5,762 nucleotides of DNA from Claveliimonas intestinigallinarum (lineage in GTDB: Bacteria; Bacillota; Clostridia; Lachnospirales; Lachnospiraceae). The notes beneath the pieces are model-generated. The model was not told the DNA's origin. It searched no databases and worked only from the letters and a program-made list of their open reading frames with translations. Positions within the stretch are counted from its first letter, which is position 1, and each line of letters starts with the position of its first letter. Shown piece after piece: positions 5,637 through 5,762 of this stretch. The position numbers were made by a program, and so were the translations under genes. The DNA is taken from the NCBI GenBank assembly GCA_019115145.1, contig DXED01000049.1, forward strand, positions 1 to 5,762, written 5' to 3'.

Positions 5637-5762
5637 ATGAAGATAGGTTCTCATGTGGGGATGAGCGGAAAGGACATGCTTCTTGGCTCCGCGAAGGAGG
5701 CCGTCTCCTACGGGGCGGACACATTCATGTTCTACACCGGCGCTCCCCAGAACACGAGAAGG
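5637..5762 (+). CDS. nfo: Endonuclease IV (apurinic/apyrimidinic endonuclease), N-terminal part; 3' end outside the window
   Basis: The first 42 codons of a gene that runs off the right edge. The visible residues, opening MKIGSHVGMSGKDMLLGS and continuing through AVSYGADTFMFYTG to APQNTRR, match the first beta-alpha unit of the AP-endonuclease family 2 TIM barrel. GSHV (4-7) is the characteristic start, and YTGAPQNTRR is the usual Firmicutes form of the strand-2 region. The enzyme cleaves DNA 5' of abasic sites in base-excision repair, using three zinc ions. The family is about 280 residues long, so roughly 15 percent is seen and the metal ligands lie beyond the window. The ATG at 5637 has GAGGG eight bases upstream. 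It diverges from argS, with which it has no obvious functional link. Confidence 0.95.
   Translation, partial: MKIGSHVGMSGKDMLLGSAKEAVSYGADTFMFYTGAPQNTRR

Overview
The window looks like an ordinary chromosomal stretch from a fairly GC-rich low-GC-phylum Gram-positive, most likely a member of the Clostridia and probably a Lachnospiraceae relative. The basis is the set of families present (a PcsB/CwlO-type coiled-coil hydrolase, a CPBP protease, a free-standing prolyl-tRNA deacylase, a long AlaX with a Cys-Cys-Ala-Pro-His zinc motif, and an endonuclease IV with a Firmicutes-style N-terminus), together with AGGAGG-like ribosome binding sites and A/T-rich intergenic regions between GC-rich genes. 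The species cannot be fixed from this sequence.

Layout from left to right: (1) bases 1-487, minus strand, hold the N-terminal part of a secreted coiled-coil cell-wall hydrolase (PcsB/CwlO/NlpC-P60 type), cut by the window edge, behind a near-consensus promoter at 550-578. (2) 673-1665, minus strand, is a CPBP-family (CAAX-type) intramembrane protease with its own promoter at 1735-1763. (3) 1846-2337, plus strand and divergent from the protease, is a YbaK-type Ala-tRNA(Pro) deacylase (ProXp-ala/PrdX). (4) A 14-bp-stem terminator at 2383-2429 is shared with the convergent gene. (5) 2434-3621, minus strand, is a long AlaX alanyl-tRNA editing protein. It lies 35 bases behind (6) argS, arginyl-tRNA synthetase, at 3657-5423, minus strand, and the two probably form an operon from a promoter at 5481-5509. 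(7) A plus-strand endonuclease IV gene (nfo) starts at 5637 and runs off the window. It has an extended -10 promoter and a hairpin placed almost exactly at the predicted 5' end of its mRNA.

The coherent theme is translation quality control. Two unrelated trans-editing enzymes, one clearing Ala-tRNA(Pro) and one clearing mischarged tRNA(Ala), lie tail to tail and share one terminator, and the AlaX gene is coupled to an aminoacyl-tRNA synthetase. The protease, the wall hydrolase and the DNA-repair gene look like independent neighbours.

I found no mobile element, CRISPR array, tRNA or rRNA, toxin-antitoxin pair or clearly novel system. Three gaps lack a gene (488-672, 1666-1845, 5424-5636). All are under 300 bases and hold promoters and leaders. 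The second-look items are leader structures, a small repeat at the argS/alaX junction and a possible short upstream ORF.
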